Shown piece by piece: positions 40,156 to 49,656 of a stretch of DNA of 64,000 bases (the stretch's first letter is position 1; each line of letters opens with the position of its first letter). Origin of the DNA: Pseudonocardia cypriaca (GTDB taxonomy: Bacteria > Actinomycetota > Actinomycetes > Mycobacteriales > Pseudonocardiaceae); contig NZ_VFPH01000003.1 in the NCBI RefSeq assembly GCF_006717045.1, positions 744,001-808,000 on the forward strand, in the 5' to 3' direction. The notes under the pieces are model-generated. The model saw only the letters and a list, made by a program, of their open reading frames with translations, made no database searches and was not told where the DNA came from. Made by a program: the position numbers and the translations under genes.

Positions 40156-40181
40156 GTTCCGACGAACGCCCCCTTCGTCGA
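40129..40181. repeat. Twin-hairpin 53-nt element (23-7-23), sequence type 2, copy B
   Basis: Hairpins at 40129-40151 and 40159-40181 are separated by ATAGGTT. The left 23-mer differs from copy A (17971-17993) at one position. The spacer is the reverse complement of copy A's spacer but for one base, so the two copies lie in opposite orientation on the chromosome, yet in the same orientation relative to the gene they terminate. The right hairpin has decayed (CCCCC in the centre). The element covers the end of the amidase gene and stops 1 nt before the convergent MOSC stop. Confidence 0.85.
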
Positions 40182-41054
40182 TCACCGGATCTCGTACTCC
40201 TCGCCCACCGCGAGCTCGCCCGAGCCCGTTACGTCTGCGTACACGCCTGCGCATGCCCAGGTGCCCAGGCCGGGGATCTCCACGCGGTTGTGCTTGGCGA
40301 TGGCGCGGAGCGTGTCGGGGTCGCGGGGCAGGTCACCCTGCGGGAGCGTGGTCATCACGCAGCGCATGGTCGGGATGGTGGCGGCGACCGTGGCGCCGCC
40401 CGCGAACGCGATCACCCGGCCCGCCCAGTCGTTCTCCACGAAACCGTCGCCCGCCCCGTCGAGCACGATGTTGGGGCGGTAGCGGCGCTCGTCGAACGTG
40501 GCGCCGGGCGCGAGCTCGCGGAGCCGCTGCAGCGTGGCCGAGGTGAGCACGTGCAGCACGGCGAGGTCGAAGAACGCCGGGTGCGGCGCCATCGCGGCGA
40601 GGTCGAACCGGCTCACGCGCTCCCCGGTGCCCTCGTTCCGCACGTGGGTACCGGCGATGACCGCCTCCGGCGCGAGCCCGTCGATCTCCGGCCACACCTC
40701 CTCGAACCCGGCGCCGTCCGGCGGGGTGGCGATCAGCCGGACGTCACGGCCGATGGCGGCGCTCAGCGCGGCGTCGATGCCGGCGTCGCCGCTGTGGTGC
40801 ACCGAACCGTCGGGGAAGGTGATCTCGACGGACGGCGCAGCGTCGCGCTCCGGCTCCTCGACGCAGCGCGCGGAGAACCCGAGCAGCCCACCCCAGAGAC
40901 GTGGCACCTTCGCGCTGGCCACGGTGCCGGTCTCGACGTCCAGCAGGGCGTACGAACGGTCGCCGAGCACCCCGCGCTCGTCGATCCGGCAGCGCTCCAC
41001 CGCCTCGCCGAGCATCGACTTGACCGGGTAGCGGAACAGGGCGCTGACAGCCAT
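40182..41054 (-). CDS. MOSC-domain protein (YcbX/mARC-like)
   Basis: A 290-residue protein. An N-terminal beta-barrel domain (LFRYPVKSMLGEAVERCRIDERGVLGDRSYALLD) is followed by the MOSC domain (YRPNIVLDG..FVENDWAGRVIAFAGG). The conserved molybdenum-ligating Cys is in IPTMRCVMTT. Relatives reduce N-hydroxylated compounds with molybdenum cofactor. No separate ferredoxin domain is fused, unlike E. coli YcbX. It is a single gene, convergent with the amidase; the repeat ends next to its stop. Confidence 0.9.
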   Translation of the reverse strand: MAVSALFRYPVKSMLGEAVERCRIDERGVLGDRSYALLDVETGTVASAKVPRLWGGLLGFSARCVEEPERDAAPSVEITFPDGSVHHSGDAGIDAALSAAIGRDVRLIATPPDGAGFEEVWPEIDGLAPEAVIAGTHVRNEGTGERVSRFDLAAMAPHPAFFDLAVLHVLTSATLQRLRELAPGATFDERRYRPNIVLDGAGDGFVENDWAGRVIAFAGGATVAATIPTMRCVMTTLPQGDLPRDPDTLRAIAKHNRVEIPGLGTWACAGVYADVTGSGELAVGEEYEIR

Positions 41055-41093
41055 CGCAGCGTTCTAGCAGCACCGGCGTGCGCGCGCACCTGT

Positions 41094-41873
41094 TCAGGCG
41101 GTCGGACGCCCCGCCGTCAGGACGCGGGGGCGGTCCTCGGTGATCGCGATCGTGTGCTCGGCGTGGACGGCGCGGCTGCCGTCGGCGGTGCGGATCGTCC
41201 AGCCGTCGCGGTCGTGGCGGTACGCGTCGCGGCCACCTGCCAGGAGCATGGGCTCGAGGGCGATCACCAGCCCGGGCCGCAGCGGCAGCCCGCGTCCCGG
41301 CCGTCCCTCGTTGGCCACGCTAGGCGCCTCGTGCATGGAGCGGCCCACCCCGTGCCCGCCGTGGTCGGCCAGCAGCCCGTAGCCGCCTGCGCGGGCGACC
41401 GTGCCGATGGCGTGCGCGATGTCGCCCAGCCGGGCACCGGGCACCGCCGCCGCGATGCCCGCGGCGAGCGCGCGCTCGGCGGTCTCGACCAGCGCGGCGT
41501 CGCGGGGGTCGCCGTCGCCCACGATCGTGGTGAAGGCGGCGTCGGCGCACCAGCCGTCGAGGTGCACGGCGAGGTCGACGCTCAGGACGTCGCCGCGGCG
41601 CAGCCGCTCCCGCCCGGGGATGCCGTGCACGACGGCGTCGTTGACGCTCGCGCAGATCACCCCGGGGTACGGGGTGGGCGCCCACGACGGGTGGTAGCCG
41701 AGGAAGCTCGGGACGGCCCCCGCGTCGGCGATCAGGTCGGCCGCGAGTCGGTCCAGCTCACCCGTGGTGACGCCGGGTGCGACGTGGGCGCGCACCGCCG
41801 TCAGCACGTCGGCCACGATCTTGCCCGCGGCCTCGCACGCGTCCACCTCGGAGGCGGTCTTCAGCTCGATCAC
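41094..41873 (-). CDS. map: Methionine aminopeptidase, type I
   Basis: A 259-residue M24 peptidase that removes N-terminal methionine. Metal ligands are Asp in LSVDLAVHLDG, Asp in WCADAAFT, His in GGHGVGRSMHEAP, Glu in ALEPML and Glu in VHAEHT. Length and lack of an SH3-type N-extension fit the short bacterial form. The GTG at 41873 lies 7 nt after TATAGT on this strand, suggesting a leaderless transcript. Actinobacteria often have several map genes; this one is not in the ribosomal adk-map operon, so it is probably an accessory copy. It is divergent from a small XRE gene with only 33 nt between. Confidence 0.93.
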   Translation of the reverse strand: MIELKTASEVDACEAAGKIVADVLTAVRAHVAPGVTTGELDRLAADLIADAGAVPSFLGYHPSWAPTPYPGVICASVNDAVVHGIPGRERLRRGDVLSVDLAVHLDGWCADAAFTTIVGDGDPRDAALVETAERALAAGIAAAVPGARLGDIAHAIGTVARAGGYGLLADHGGHGVGRSMHEAPSVANEGRPGRGLPLRPGLVIALEPMLLAGGRDAYRHDRDGWTIRTADGSRAVHAEHTIAITEDRPRVLTAGRPTA

Positions 41874-41880
41874 ATCGATA

Positions 41881-41899
41881 ACTATACCGGTATTAGTAT
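41881..41899. promoter_or_regulatory. Mirror-image leaderless promoters of map and the XRE gene
   Basis: TATAGT (minus strand, 41886-41881) lies 7 nt before the map GTG. TAGTAT (plus strand, 41894-41899) lies 7 nt before the XRE ATG. They flank or overlap the perfect 10-bp palindrome ATACCGGTAT (41884-41893), a likely operator. RNA polymerase could not occupy both at once. Confidence 0.65.
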
Positions 41900-41906
41900 T
41901 GGCCGC

Positions 41907-42182
41907 ATGGTGCGCGTCCCGCTGACCCCAGCCGACCGCGAGCGCGGCGAACGGCTCGGCCGACTCCTGCGCGACGCGCGCGGCGACCGCAGCCTGGTCG
42001 AGGTGGCCGCTGCCGCCGGGATCTCGGCGGAGACCCTGCGCAAGATCGAGACCGGACGGATCCCCACGCCGGCCTTCTTCACGGTCTCGGCGCTCGCGGC
42101 GGCGCTCGACCTCTCCCTCGACACCCTGGCGAGCGCCGCCCGTCCGGAAGCCGCCACGGTGGCGAGCACCGCAGCCACCTGA
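41907..42182 (+). CDS. Small XRE-family (HTH_3) regulator
   Basis: A 91-residue protein that is almost entirely a helix-turn-helix domain: RLGRLLRDARGDRSLVEVAAAAGISAETLRKIETGRIPTPAFFTVSALAAALDLSLDTL. An Ala/Thr-rich tail follows. It is divergent from the map gene, with an ATACCGGTAT palindrome between the two starts, so autoregulation and control of map are likely. This map/XRE pair is also known to me from other actinomycetes, where its role is not established. Confidence 0.9.
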   Translation: MVRVPLTPADRERGERLGRLLRDARGDRSLVEVAAAAGISAETLRKIETGRIPTPAFFTVSALAAALDLSLDTLASAARPEAATVASTAAT

Positions 42183-42198
42183 CGCGGCCCGTCCCCTC

Positions 42199-42220
42199 GT
42201 TAACAACTGGTTCGCAACCG
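42199..42220 (+). promoter_or_regulatory. OmpR/PhoB-type direct repeat upstream of the hydrolase operon
   Basis: GTTAACAACTG (42199-42209) is followed without a gap by GTTCGCAACCG (42210-42220); 8 of 11 bases agree. An 11-bp tandem repeat is the usual recognition layout of OmpR-family regulators. It lies 19 nt before the ATG of the gene whose operon encodes such a regulator. Confidence 0.5.
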
Positions 42221-42239
42221 CCCGCCTACGTTCCGCGCC

Positions 42240-43901
42240 ATGAGGAAGATCGGGATGGCGGCCCTTGCGGTGGTCGCGCTCGCCGCCTGCAGCGTGGACG
42301 GACCCGCGCGGGCACCGAGCCGGTGCGACAGCACCACCGAGACGACCCTGCGGGCGTGGGCGGCGGCGGGTTTCAGCGGCTCGGTCGCCATCGCCGTACG
42401 GGGCGCGCCGACCTGTCTCGCCGCCTACGGCCGTGCGGACGACGCGACCGGCGCACCCAACTCCGTGGACACGGTCTTCAGCATCGGGTCGGTGACGAAG
42501 GCGTTCACCGCCGCCGCGGCGCTGCGCCTCGTCGACCGGGGCGCTCTGTCCCTCGACACGCGCGTGCGCTCGGTCGTCCCGGAGATCACCAGCACGGTCG
42601 GCGACGCGACGGTCCGCCAGCTCATGCAGCACACGAGCGGGTTGAACGGCTCGCACGGCGCCGACCGCGAGCCGCTCGGCCGGGAGGAGGCGATCGCGGC
42701 GATCGCGGCCATGGAACCGGCGTTCGCCCCGGGCACGGGCTACGTGTACACGAACGCGGGCTACACGCTCCTCGCGCTGATCGTCGAGGCGGTGTCGGGC
42801 ACCGGCTTCCGCGACTTCCTCGTGTCGAACGTGCTGCGGCTGCCGGACGGGGACGTCGCCGGAGGTTTCTGGGACGGCGAGCCGAGCGCTCCCGGCCCCC
42901 GCGCCACGGGCTACCTGGACGACGGCAGGCCGGGGCACCGCGGCGGCTTCCCCGGTCCGCACTGGGCGGTGGAGGGCAACGGCGGGCTCGCGATGACCAC
43001 CGGGGAGCTCGCGAGCTGGACGCACGCCCTCTTCACCGGCCGGATCGTGGCGCCCGCCTCGGTGGACCTGATCAGGGGCCCCGGCCACGACCTCGGCGGG
43101 GGCCGCTCCGAGACGCCGGGATGGGTGCGTCTCGAGGAGAACGGCGCGGTCGTGCTCGCCACCGCGGGGGGTGGTGGCGACGTGGGCCACAACGCGGTCG
43201 TGGCCTGGCTGCCCGGGCGGGAGGAGGTGGTCGCGATGGCGTCGAACCGCCCGGAGCTCGCCGCCGAGGAGCTGCTGCGGCGGCTCCTCCCGGCGCTGGC
43301 CGCCGGTGACCCGCTGCCGGCACCGGATCCGCGGCCCGTCGGCGGTGGTCCCGTCGACCCCGCGGCCATGGGCAGGTACCGCCTCGACGGCGGAGGCACC
43401 GTGGAGGTCAGGACCGACGGGGACGGGCTCGTGATCTCGGCGGGTGGCGCCGACGCGGTCGCCGCGCTGCTCCCCCCGCGTCCCACCACGCCGGACCGCG
43501 AGCTGCGCGCCCACGAGGAGCGCGTGCTCGCGCTGCTGGCCGGCCGGAGCCAGGAGGGCCGGGAGGAACGAGCCGCGATCGAGTCGGACCTCGGGCGGGT
43601 CACCGGCGTCTCGCCGGCCGGCACCGTGGTGGACGACGGCGAGCTGCGCAGCTACGTCACGGTCGAGGCGGGCGGGCGCTCGGTGCTCGCCTGGTACGCG
43701 GTGAACGCAGAGGGCGGCATCGAGGGAGCCCAGCTGCCCGCCGACCCGCCGTCGCTGCGGTTCGTGGCGGCAGCCGGCGGTGGATATCGTCCGGACGACC
43801 CCACCGGCACCGGGCCGGACGTGACGGTCCGGTTCGAGGGCAGCCGGCTCGTCCTGCTCGGGCCGGCCGGTACGGCCACCGCCACCCGGGCGGCGGGCTG
43901 A
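42240..43901 (+). CDS. Lipoprotein serine hydrolase (class C beta-lactamase fold)
   Basis: A 553-residue exported protein. The signal peptide ends LAAC with Cys17 lipidated. The serine beta-lactamase/DD-peptidase core (about 30-370) has SVTK (Ser84, Lys87) and YTN (Tyr170, Asn172), with a GHN box near residue 320 as the third motif. About 180 further residues form a beta-rich C-terminal domain. It may be a DD-peptidase, esterase or beta-lactam-interacting protein at the cell surface. It is followed after 20 nt by a response regulator and histidine kinase in the same direction, so it may be an output or accessory of that system. Confidence 0.88.
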   Translation: MRKIGMAALAVVALAACSVDGPARAPSRCDSTTETTLRAWAAAGFSGSVAIAVRGAPTCLAAYGRADDATGAPNSVDTVFSIGSVTKAFTAAAALRLVDRGALSLDTRVRSVVPEITSTVGDATVRQLMQHTSGLNGSHGADREPLGREEAIAAIAAMEPAFAPGTGYVYTNAGYTLLALIVEAVSGTGFRDFLVSNVLRLPDGDVAGGFWDGEPSAPGPRATGYLDDGRPGHRGGFPGPHWAVEGNGGLAMTTGELASWTHALFTGRIVAPASVDLIRGPGHDLGGGRSETPGWVRLEENGAVVLATAGGGGDVGHNAVVAWLPGREEVVAMASNRPELAAEELLRRLLPALAAGDPLPAPDPRPVGGGPVDPAAMGRYRLDGGGTVEVRTDGDGLVISAGGADAVAALLPPRPTTPDRELRAHEERVLALLAGRSQEGREERAAIESDLGRVTGVSPAGTVVDDGELRSYVTVEAGGRSVLAWYAVNAEGGIEGAQLPADPPSLRFVAAAGGGYRPDDPTGTGPDVTVRFEGSRLVLLGPAGTATATRAAG

Positions 43902-43921
43902 CGGCCGTCGCGGGAGGCAGC

Positions 43922-44593
43922 ATGCGGATCCTGGTCGTCGAGGACGATCCCGAGCTGGCCGAGCTCGTCGCCCTCGGCCTGCGCAACGAGGCGTACGCCG
44001 TCGACGTGGCTGCCGGCTGCTCCGAGGCCGAGGAGCTGCTCCGCCTGACCGCGTACGACGCGGCCTGCTTCGATCTCAACCTGCCCGACGGGGACGGGCT
44101 CGACCTGATCCGGCGCCTCTCGGGGGACCCCGACCTGCAGCGACCGCGGCGCCTGCTCGCGCTGACCGGGCGCGACGCCGTCACCGACCGCGTCGCGGGC
44201 CTCGACGCGGGCGCCGACGACTACCTCGTCAAGCCGTTCCACTTCGCCGAGCTGGTGGCGCGGCTGCGGGCCCTCGCGCGCCGCGGCGACGAGACGGGTG
44301 CCGTCGTGCGCGTCGGTGAGCTCACGCTCGACCTCGCGACGCACCGGGCCTGGCGTGCGGACACCGAACTGCTGCTCACGGCGCGCGAGTACGCGCTGCT
44401 GCGCTACTTCATGCACCACCCCGGCAAGGTGCTCTCCGCGGAGGAGGTGCTCGAACACGTCTGGGACGCGCACGCGAACCCGTTCACCGCCTCGGTCCGG
44501 GTGATCCTCAGCCGCCTGCGCAGGAAGCTCGGCGAACCCGGCTTGATCGAGACCCTGCCGTCGGTCGGGTACCGGCTCCGGGTGCCGTCGTGA
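43922..44593 (+). CDS. OmpR-family response regulator
   Basis: A 223-residue regulator with receiver (1-120) and winged-helix domain (about 125-220). The phospho-acceptor is Asp51 (CFDLNLPDGDG) and the conserved Lys is Lys104 (YLVKPFHF). The DNA-binding part reads LTAREYALLRYFMHHPGKVLSAEEVLEHVWD and VRVILSRLRRKL. Unlike the pair at 2715-5179, it is cotranscribed with its kinase, overlapping by 4 nt (GTGA). A direct repeat at 42199-42220 suggests it controls its own operon. Confidence 0.94.
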   Translation: MRILVVEDDPELAELVALGLRNEAYAVDVAAGCSEAEELLRLTAYDAACFDLNLPDGDGLDLIRRLSGDPDLQRPRRLLALTGRDAVTDRVAGLDAGADDYLVKPFHFAELVARLRALARRGDETGAVVRVGELTLDLATHRAWRADTELLLTAREYALLRYFMHHPGKVLSAEEVLEHVWDAHANPFTASVRVILSRLRRKLGEPGLIETLPSVGYRLRVPS

Positions 44594-45637
44594 GCTCCCT
44601 GCGCGTGCGGCTCGCCGTGCCGGGCTTCCTCGCGATCTACCTCCCCGCGCTCCTGCTGTTCGGGGTGAGCCGGGCCACTGACGTCGAGGTCGTCGAGGAG
44701 GGCGGCACCGAAGCGGCGCACGAGCTCTCGAGCAGCGCGCTGACCTGGACCGGGTGGACCGTGATCGCGCTGGCACCCGCGGCCGCCGCCCTCGCGTGGT
44801 GGTGGGCCGGACGGGCCGTCCGCCCCATCGACCTCGTGCGGGCCGTCGCCGACGACATCGAGGGCACCGACCTGGGCCGTCGGATCAACCTCACCCGGGG
44901 CCCTGCGGAGGTCGTGGCGCTCGCCGCGAGCTTCGACGCGATGTTCCAGCGCGTCGAACGCGGGGCCGACGAGCAGCGCAGGCTGATCGAGGAGATCAGC
45001 CACGAGCTGCGCCGCCCCCTCGCCGTCCTGATGACGAACGCGGACGTGCTCCTCGCCCACCCCGACCCGACCATTGCCGCCTACCGGCAGGGCCTCGAGA
45101 GGTCGCGAGCCGCGGCGACGCGCCTGAAAGCGACGATCAACGAGCTGCTGATCGACGCACGCGGCCGCGCCCGCACCATCGACCGCCGGCCGACGGATCT
45201 CATGGCGATCGTCCGCAGCGTGCGCGACGAGGCGGCGGCCGGGGGGATCCTGCTGTCCGTCACCGGGCCGGCCAGCGCTCCGTGCGCCGTCGACGGGACG
45301 AGCATCCGCCGCGCGGTCTCGAACCTCGTCGAGAACGCGATCCGCCACGCACCCGACGGTTCCGCCGTCGAGGTCGAGGTCGACGTCACCGGCCACGAGG
45401 CCGTGGTGACCGTGACCGACCACGGCGACGGGATCCGCGGCGACGACCTCGGGCACGTCTTCGAGCGGTTCTGGCGCGGCCGCCCGGACCGGCCCGGCAC
45501 CGGGCTCGGCCTCCCGATCGCCCGCCACATCGCGCTGGCCCACGGCGGCGACCTCACCGTGACCTCGCCGGGCCCGGCCGGTGACGGGTGCGTCTTCCGC
45601 CTCACGCTGCGGACCGGCCCTCCGGAGCCGGAGCCGG

Positions 45638-46801
<1,164 letters not shown>

Positions 46802-46850
46802 GGGGTGCACGTTACGGCGAGCTGTCGGGGTGCGCTCATACCCTCCGGAC

Positions 46851-47273
46851 ATGCCGCTGTCCGAACATGAGCGTCAGGAGTTCCTCGCCGAGCCGCACGT
46901 GGCGGCGTTGTCCGTGGCCGCGGGCCCGCAGCGCGCCCCGCTGGTCGTGCCGATCTGGTACCAGTACGAGCCCGGCGGCGACATCTGGTTCCACACGGCG
47001 GTCGGCTCGCGCAAGGCGAAGCTGATCGACGCCGCGGGCCGCGTCTCGCTCATGGTCGACGAGGCGGGGGCCCGGGTCCGGTACGTGTCGGTGGAAGGCC
47101 CGGTCGTGCGCACCGAGCCGGGCACCTACGAGGACGTGCGCGCGATGACGGCGCGGTACCTGCCCGCGGAACGGGTGGAGCCCTACCTCGAGTTCGCGAT
47201 GGCCGAGCACGGCGAGCAGGTCGTCTACCACGTCCGGCCGGAACGGTGGCTCTCCGCCGACCTCACCGGCTAG
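46851..47273 (+). CDS. Pyridoxamine 5'-phosphate oxidase-like split-barrel protein
   Basis: A 140-residue flavin- or F420-binding type protein: EFLAEPHVAALSVAAGPQRAPLVVPIWYQYEPGGDIWFHTAVGSRKAKLIDAAGRVSLMVDE. This pattern matches the PPOX/FDOR group found in many copies in actinobacteria. It could be an F420- or FMN-dependent reductase; cofactor and substrate are not deducible. TACCCT at 46839-46844, 6 nt before the ATG, suggests a leaderless transcript. It ends 3 nt before the stop of the next, convergent gene. Confidence 0.88.
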   Translation: MPLSEHERQEFLAEPHVAALSVAAGPQRAPLVVPIWYQYEPGGDIWFHTAVGSRKAKLIDAAGRVSLMVDEAGARVRYVSVEGPVVRTEPGTYEDVRAMTARYLPAERVEPYLEFAMAEHGEQVVYHVRPERWLSADLTG

Positions 47274-47276
47274 GGC

Positions 47277-48269
47277 TCACCAGCCGCGCATGTCCACCGC
47301 CCACGTCTCCAGCACCGTCTCGCCGCCCACGAGGTGCATCCGCTCGTGCAGGGCGACGGTCGGGTCGACGTGGGCGGGGAGCACGCGCAGCCGGTCGCCG
47401 ACGCGCACCGGCTCCTCGGGCGCGAACGTCGTGTGCTCGTCGGAGCAGAACCACACCTGGGCGCCCTCGATCGTCGGGAGGCCGTGGTCCATGCCGAGCG
47501 ACTTGAGGCCGACGTCCACCACCGCGTGGCCCGGCGACACCGAGATCACGGTGCCCAGCACCGAGAGCGCCTGGCCGAACGGGTGGCCGATCCTGCCGTA
47601 CGCGGTGTCCATCAGCGCGTACGAGCCGGCCTGGATCTCGGTGGCCCAGGTGTTGTCGAGGTAGGTGCCGGTGCCGCCGGCGCTGATGATCTCCCCGCCC
47701 ACCTCCTCGGCGGCCCGCACCAGTACCGCCATGGCGTCGCCGGTCATCCGGGCGCGGTCGGCCGGGTCGGGCACGAGCATGAGGTGCCCCTCGTAGCCCA
47801 TCACGCCGCGGACCTGCAGTCCGGCGTCCCGCGCGGCAGCGGCCAGGTCACCGGCCTTCTCGGGTGGGCAGCCGCACCGGGGCAGCCCCACGTTCACGTC
47901 CACGAGCACCTCGCGGACGCCACCGGCGGCGGCCGCGGCGATCGTCTCGGGTGAGTCGACGGCCACCGTCACCCGCGCCCCGTCGGCCACCAGCGCGCCG
48001 AGGCGGCGGGTGTCGAGCACCTCGTTGGCGAGCAGCAGGTCCGCGCCGAGCCCGGCGGCCGCCATCACCTCGCACTCCCGGACGGTCGCGCACGTGAACC
48101 CCTCGTGCCCGTGCGCCGCCTGCCGCCGCGCGAGCGCCGCGGTCTTATGAGCCTTGACGTGCGGGCGCAGCCGCGGGCCGGGCAGGGCGGCGCTCATCGT
48201 GGCGAGGTTGGCGTCGAGGACGTCGCGCTCGACGAGCAGGGCGGGCGTGGTGAGATCGGTGATCAGCAC
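47277..48269 (-). CDS. D-threonine aldolase/D-serine dehydratase-like PLP enzyme
   Basis: A 330-residue alanine-racemase-fold enzyme. The PLP lysine is in LRPHVKAHKTAALA near the N-terminus, with FTCATVRECEVMAAAGLGADLLLANEV after it. The C-terminal metal-binding segment reads VLPAHVDPTVALHERM; the HxD form fits D-threonine aldolases, whereas D-serine dehydratases have HxC. It would split a D-3-hydroxy-amino acid to glycine and an aldehyde with a divalent metal. The neighbouring genes give no pathway. A long hairpin at 48276-48320 begins 7 nt before its start. Confidence 0.88.
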   Translation of the reverse strand: MLITDLTTPALLVERDVLDANLATMSAALPGPRLRPHVKAHKTAALARRQAAHGHEGFTCATVRECEVMAAAGLGADLLLANEVLDTRRLGALVADGARVTVAVDSPETIAAAAAGGVREVLVDVNVGLPRCGCPPEKAGDLAAAARDAGLQVRGVMGYEGHLMLVPDPADRARMTGDAMAVLVRAAEEVGGEIISAGGTGTYLDNTWATEIQAGSYALMDTAYGRIGHPFGQALSVLGTVISVSPGHAVVDVGLKSLGMDHGLPTIEGAQVWFCSDEHTTFAPEEPVRVGDRLRVLPAHVDPTVALHERMHLVGGETVLETWAVDMRGW

Positions 48270-48275
48270 GGTCTA

Positions 48276-48320
48276 GTGTCCCCCGCCGGAAGTCCGCTGC
48301 GGACTTCCGGCGGGGGGCAC
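48276..48320. repeat. 45-nt near-perfect hairpin in a divergent promoter region
   Basis: Arms GTG-T-CCCCC-GCCGGAAGTCCGC (48276-48297) and their complement (48299-48320) meet at a single T at 48298. There are 18 perfect base pairs, one T-G wobble and three more pairs. It lies between the divergent starts at 48269 and 48388, where no terminator is expected. It may be a separate repeat family, or block transcription in the leader of the aldolase gene. Confidence 0.75.
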
Positions 48321-48387
48321 TTGGTGTCCTGTCCCACAGAAGTCGCCGACCCGGAATGCCGCGACGACCTTTCTTCTTGATCGATCA

Positions 48388-49656
48388 GTGACGCTTGCTC
48401 CCGACCGTGTCCAAACCGCCGTTCCGGACACCCGGGTGGATCGCCTCCGGCTCGTCCTTGTGCTCGGCGCGTTCATCGCACTCGGCCCGCTGACCATCGA
48501 CCTGTACCTCCCCGCGCTCCCTACGATCACCGGGGAACTGCTCACCACCTCGGCGAACGTCCAGCTGACGCTCACCGGCACGCTGCTCGGGCTCGGGCTC
48601 GGCCAGCTGGTGATCGGCCCGCTCTCCGACCGGTTCGGCCGCAGACGGCCGCTGATCGCCGGTGCCGCTGTGCACGTGCTCGCATCGCTGCTGTGCATCG
48701 TCGCGCCGAACGTCGCAGTGCTCGGCGGGCTCCGCCTGCTCCAGGGCCTGGGCGCCGCCGCGGGCTCCGTGATCGCGATGGCGATCGTGCGCGACCTCTA
48801 CACGGGCCGCGCCGCAGCCACCCTGCTCTCCCGGCTCATCCTGGTGATGGGAACCGCTCCGGTGCTCGCACCGACGTTCGGGGCCTGGCTGCTCGCGTTC
48901 ACCTCGTGGCGCGGAGTGTTCGCCGTCCTCGCGCTCTACAGCCTCATCCTCATGCCGATCGCGGCCCGCGCGCTGCCCGAGACGCTGCCCCCGGAACGCC
49001 GCGTCACCTCGGGCGTCGTGGGCACCCTGCGCACCTACCGCGGGCTGCTGCGCGACCGCACCTTCGTCGGGCTGGTGCTCGTCGCGGGTCTCGCGATGTC
49101 AGCCGTGATGAGCTACGTCTCGGGCGCGTCGTTCGTGTTCCAGGAGCAGTTCGGGTTGAACCAGCAGCAGTTCGGCCTCGCGTTCTCCAGCGGAGCCATC
49201 TGGCTGATCCTCGCCAGCCAGCTCAACCCGGTGCTCCTGCGCCGCTTCGAGCCGCGCCAGCTGCTGCTCGGCGCGATCGCCATGGCCGCGACGGCGAGCC
49301 TGTTGCTGGTCGCGGTCGCCGTCTCGGGCGTGGGCGGCCTGCTCGGGGTGCTGCTCCCGCTCTGGCTGGTGCTGCTGTCCGTCGGCTTCGGGTTGCCGAA
49401 CGCTCCCGCGGTCGCGCTCTCGCGGCACGGTGAGACGGCGGGCACCGCGGCCGCACTCCTCGGTGCGACGCAGTTCGGCGTCGGCGCCCTGATCTCACCG
49501 ATGGTCGGTGTGCTGGGCAACGACGCGGTGGCCATGGGCACGTCGATCGCGGGCGGGCTGGTGCTGTCGCTGATCGTGCTCGTCACCGTGGTCCGCCCGT
49601 GGCGGCTCCCGGACCTGGACACCGCGCCCGATGAGGTGGCGGCGACGGCGTCCTGA
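48388..49656 (+). CDS. Bcr/CflA-type multidrug efflux MFS transporter
   Basis: A 422-residue protein with twelve helices of the Bcr/CflA (DHA1) family: LGAFIALGPLTIDLYLPALPTITGEL, then GQLVIGPLSDRFGRRRPLIAG and GLRLLQGLGAAAGSVIAMAIVRDLY. It exports drugs or sulphonamide-like compounds, or bicyclomycin in E. coli. The GTG at 48388 has no clear ribosome site; it directly follows the palindrome TGATCGATCA (48378-48387), and a GTG at 48436 is possible. The 3' end overlaps the convergent MFS gene by 74 nt. Confidence 0.88.
   Translation: MTLAPDRVQTAVPDTRVDRLRLVLVLGAFIALGPLTIDLYLPALPTITGELLTTSANVQLTLTGTLLGLGLGQLVIGPLSDRFGRRRPLIAGAAVHVLASLLCIVAPNVAVLGGLRLLQGLGAAAGSVIAMAIVRDLYTGRAAATLLSRLILVMGTAPVLAPTFGAWLLAFTSWRGVFAVLALYSLILMPIAARALPETLPPERRVTSGVVGTLRTYRGLLRDRTFVGLVLVAGLAMSAVMSYVSGASFVFQEQFGLNQQQFGLAFSSGAIWLILASQLNPVLLRRFEPRQLLLGAIAMAATASLLLVAVAVSGVGGLLGVLLPLWLVLLSVGFGLPNAPAVALSRHGETAGTAAALLGATQFGVGALISPMVGVLGNDAVAMGTSIAGGLVLSLIVLVTVVRPWRLPDLDTAPDEVAATAS

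Noticed and set aside
41874..43514. Upstream part of the long frame that contains map
   Set aside because: Antisense to the XRE and serine hydrolase genes; map itself begins at the GTG at 41873.
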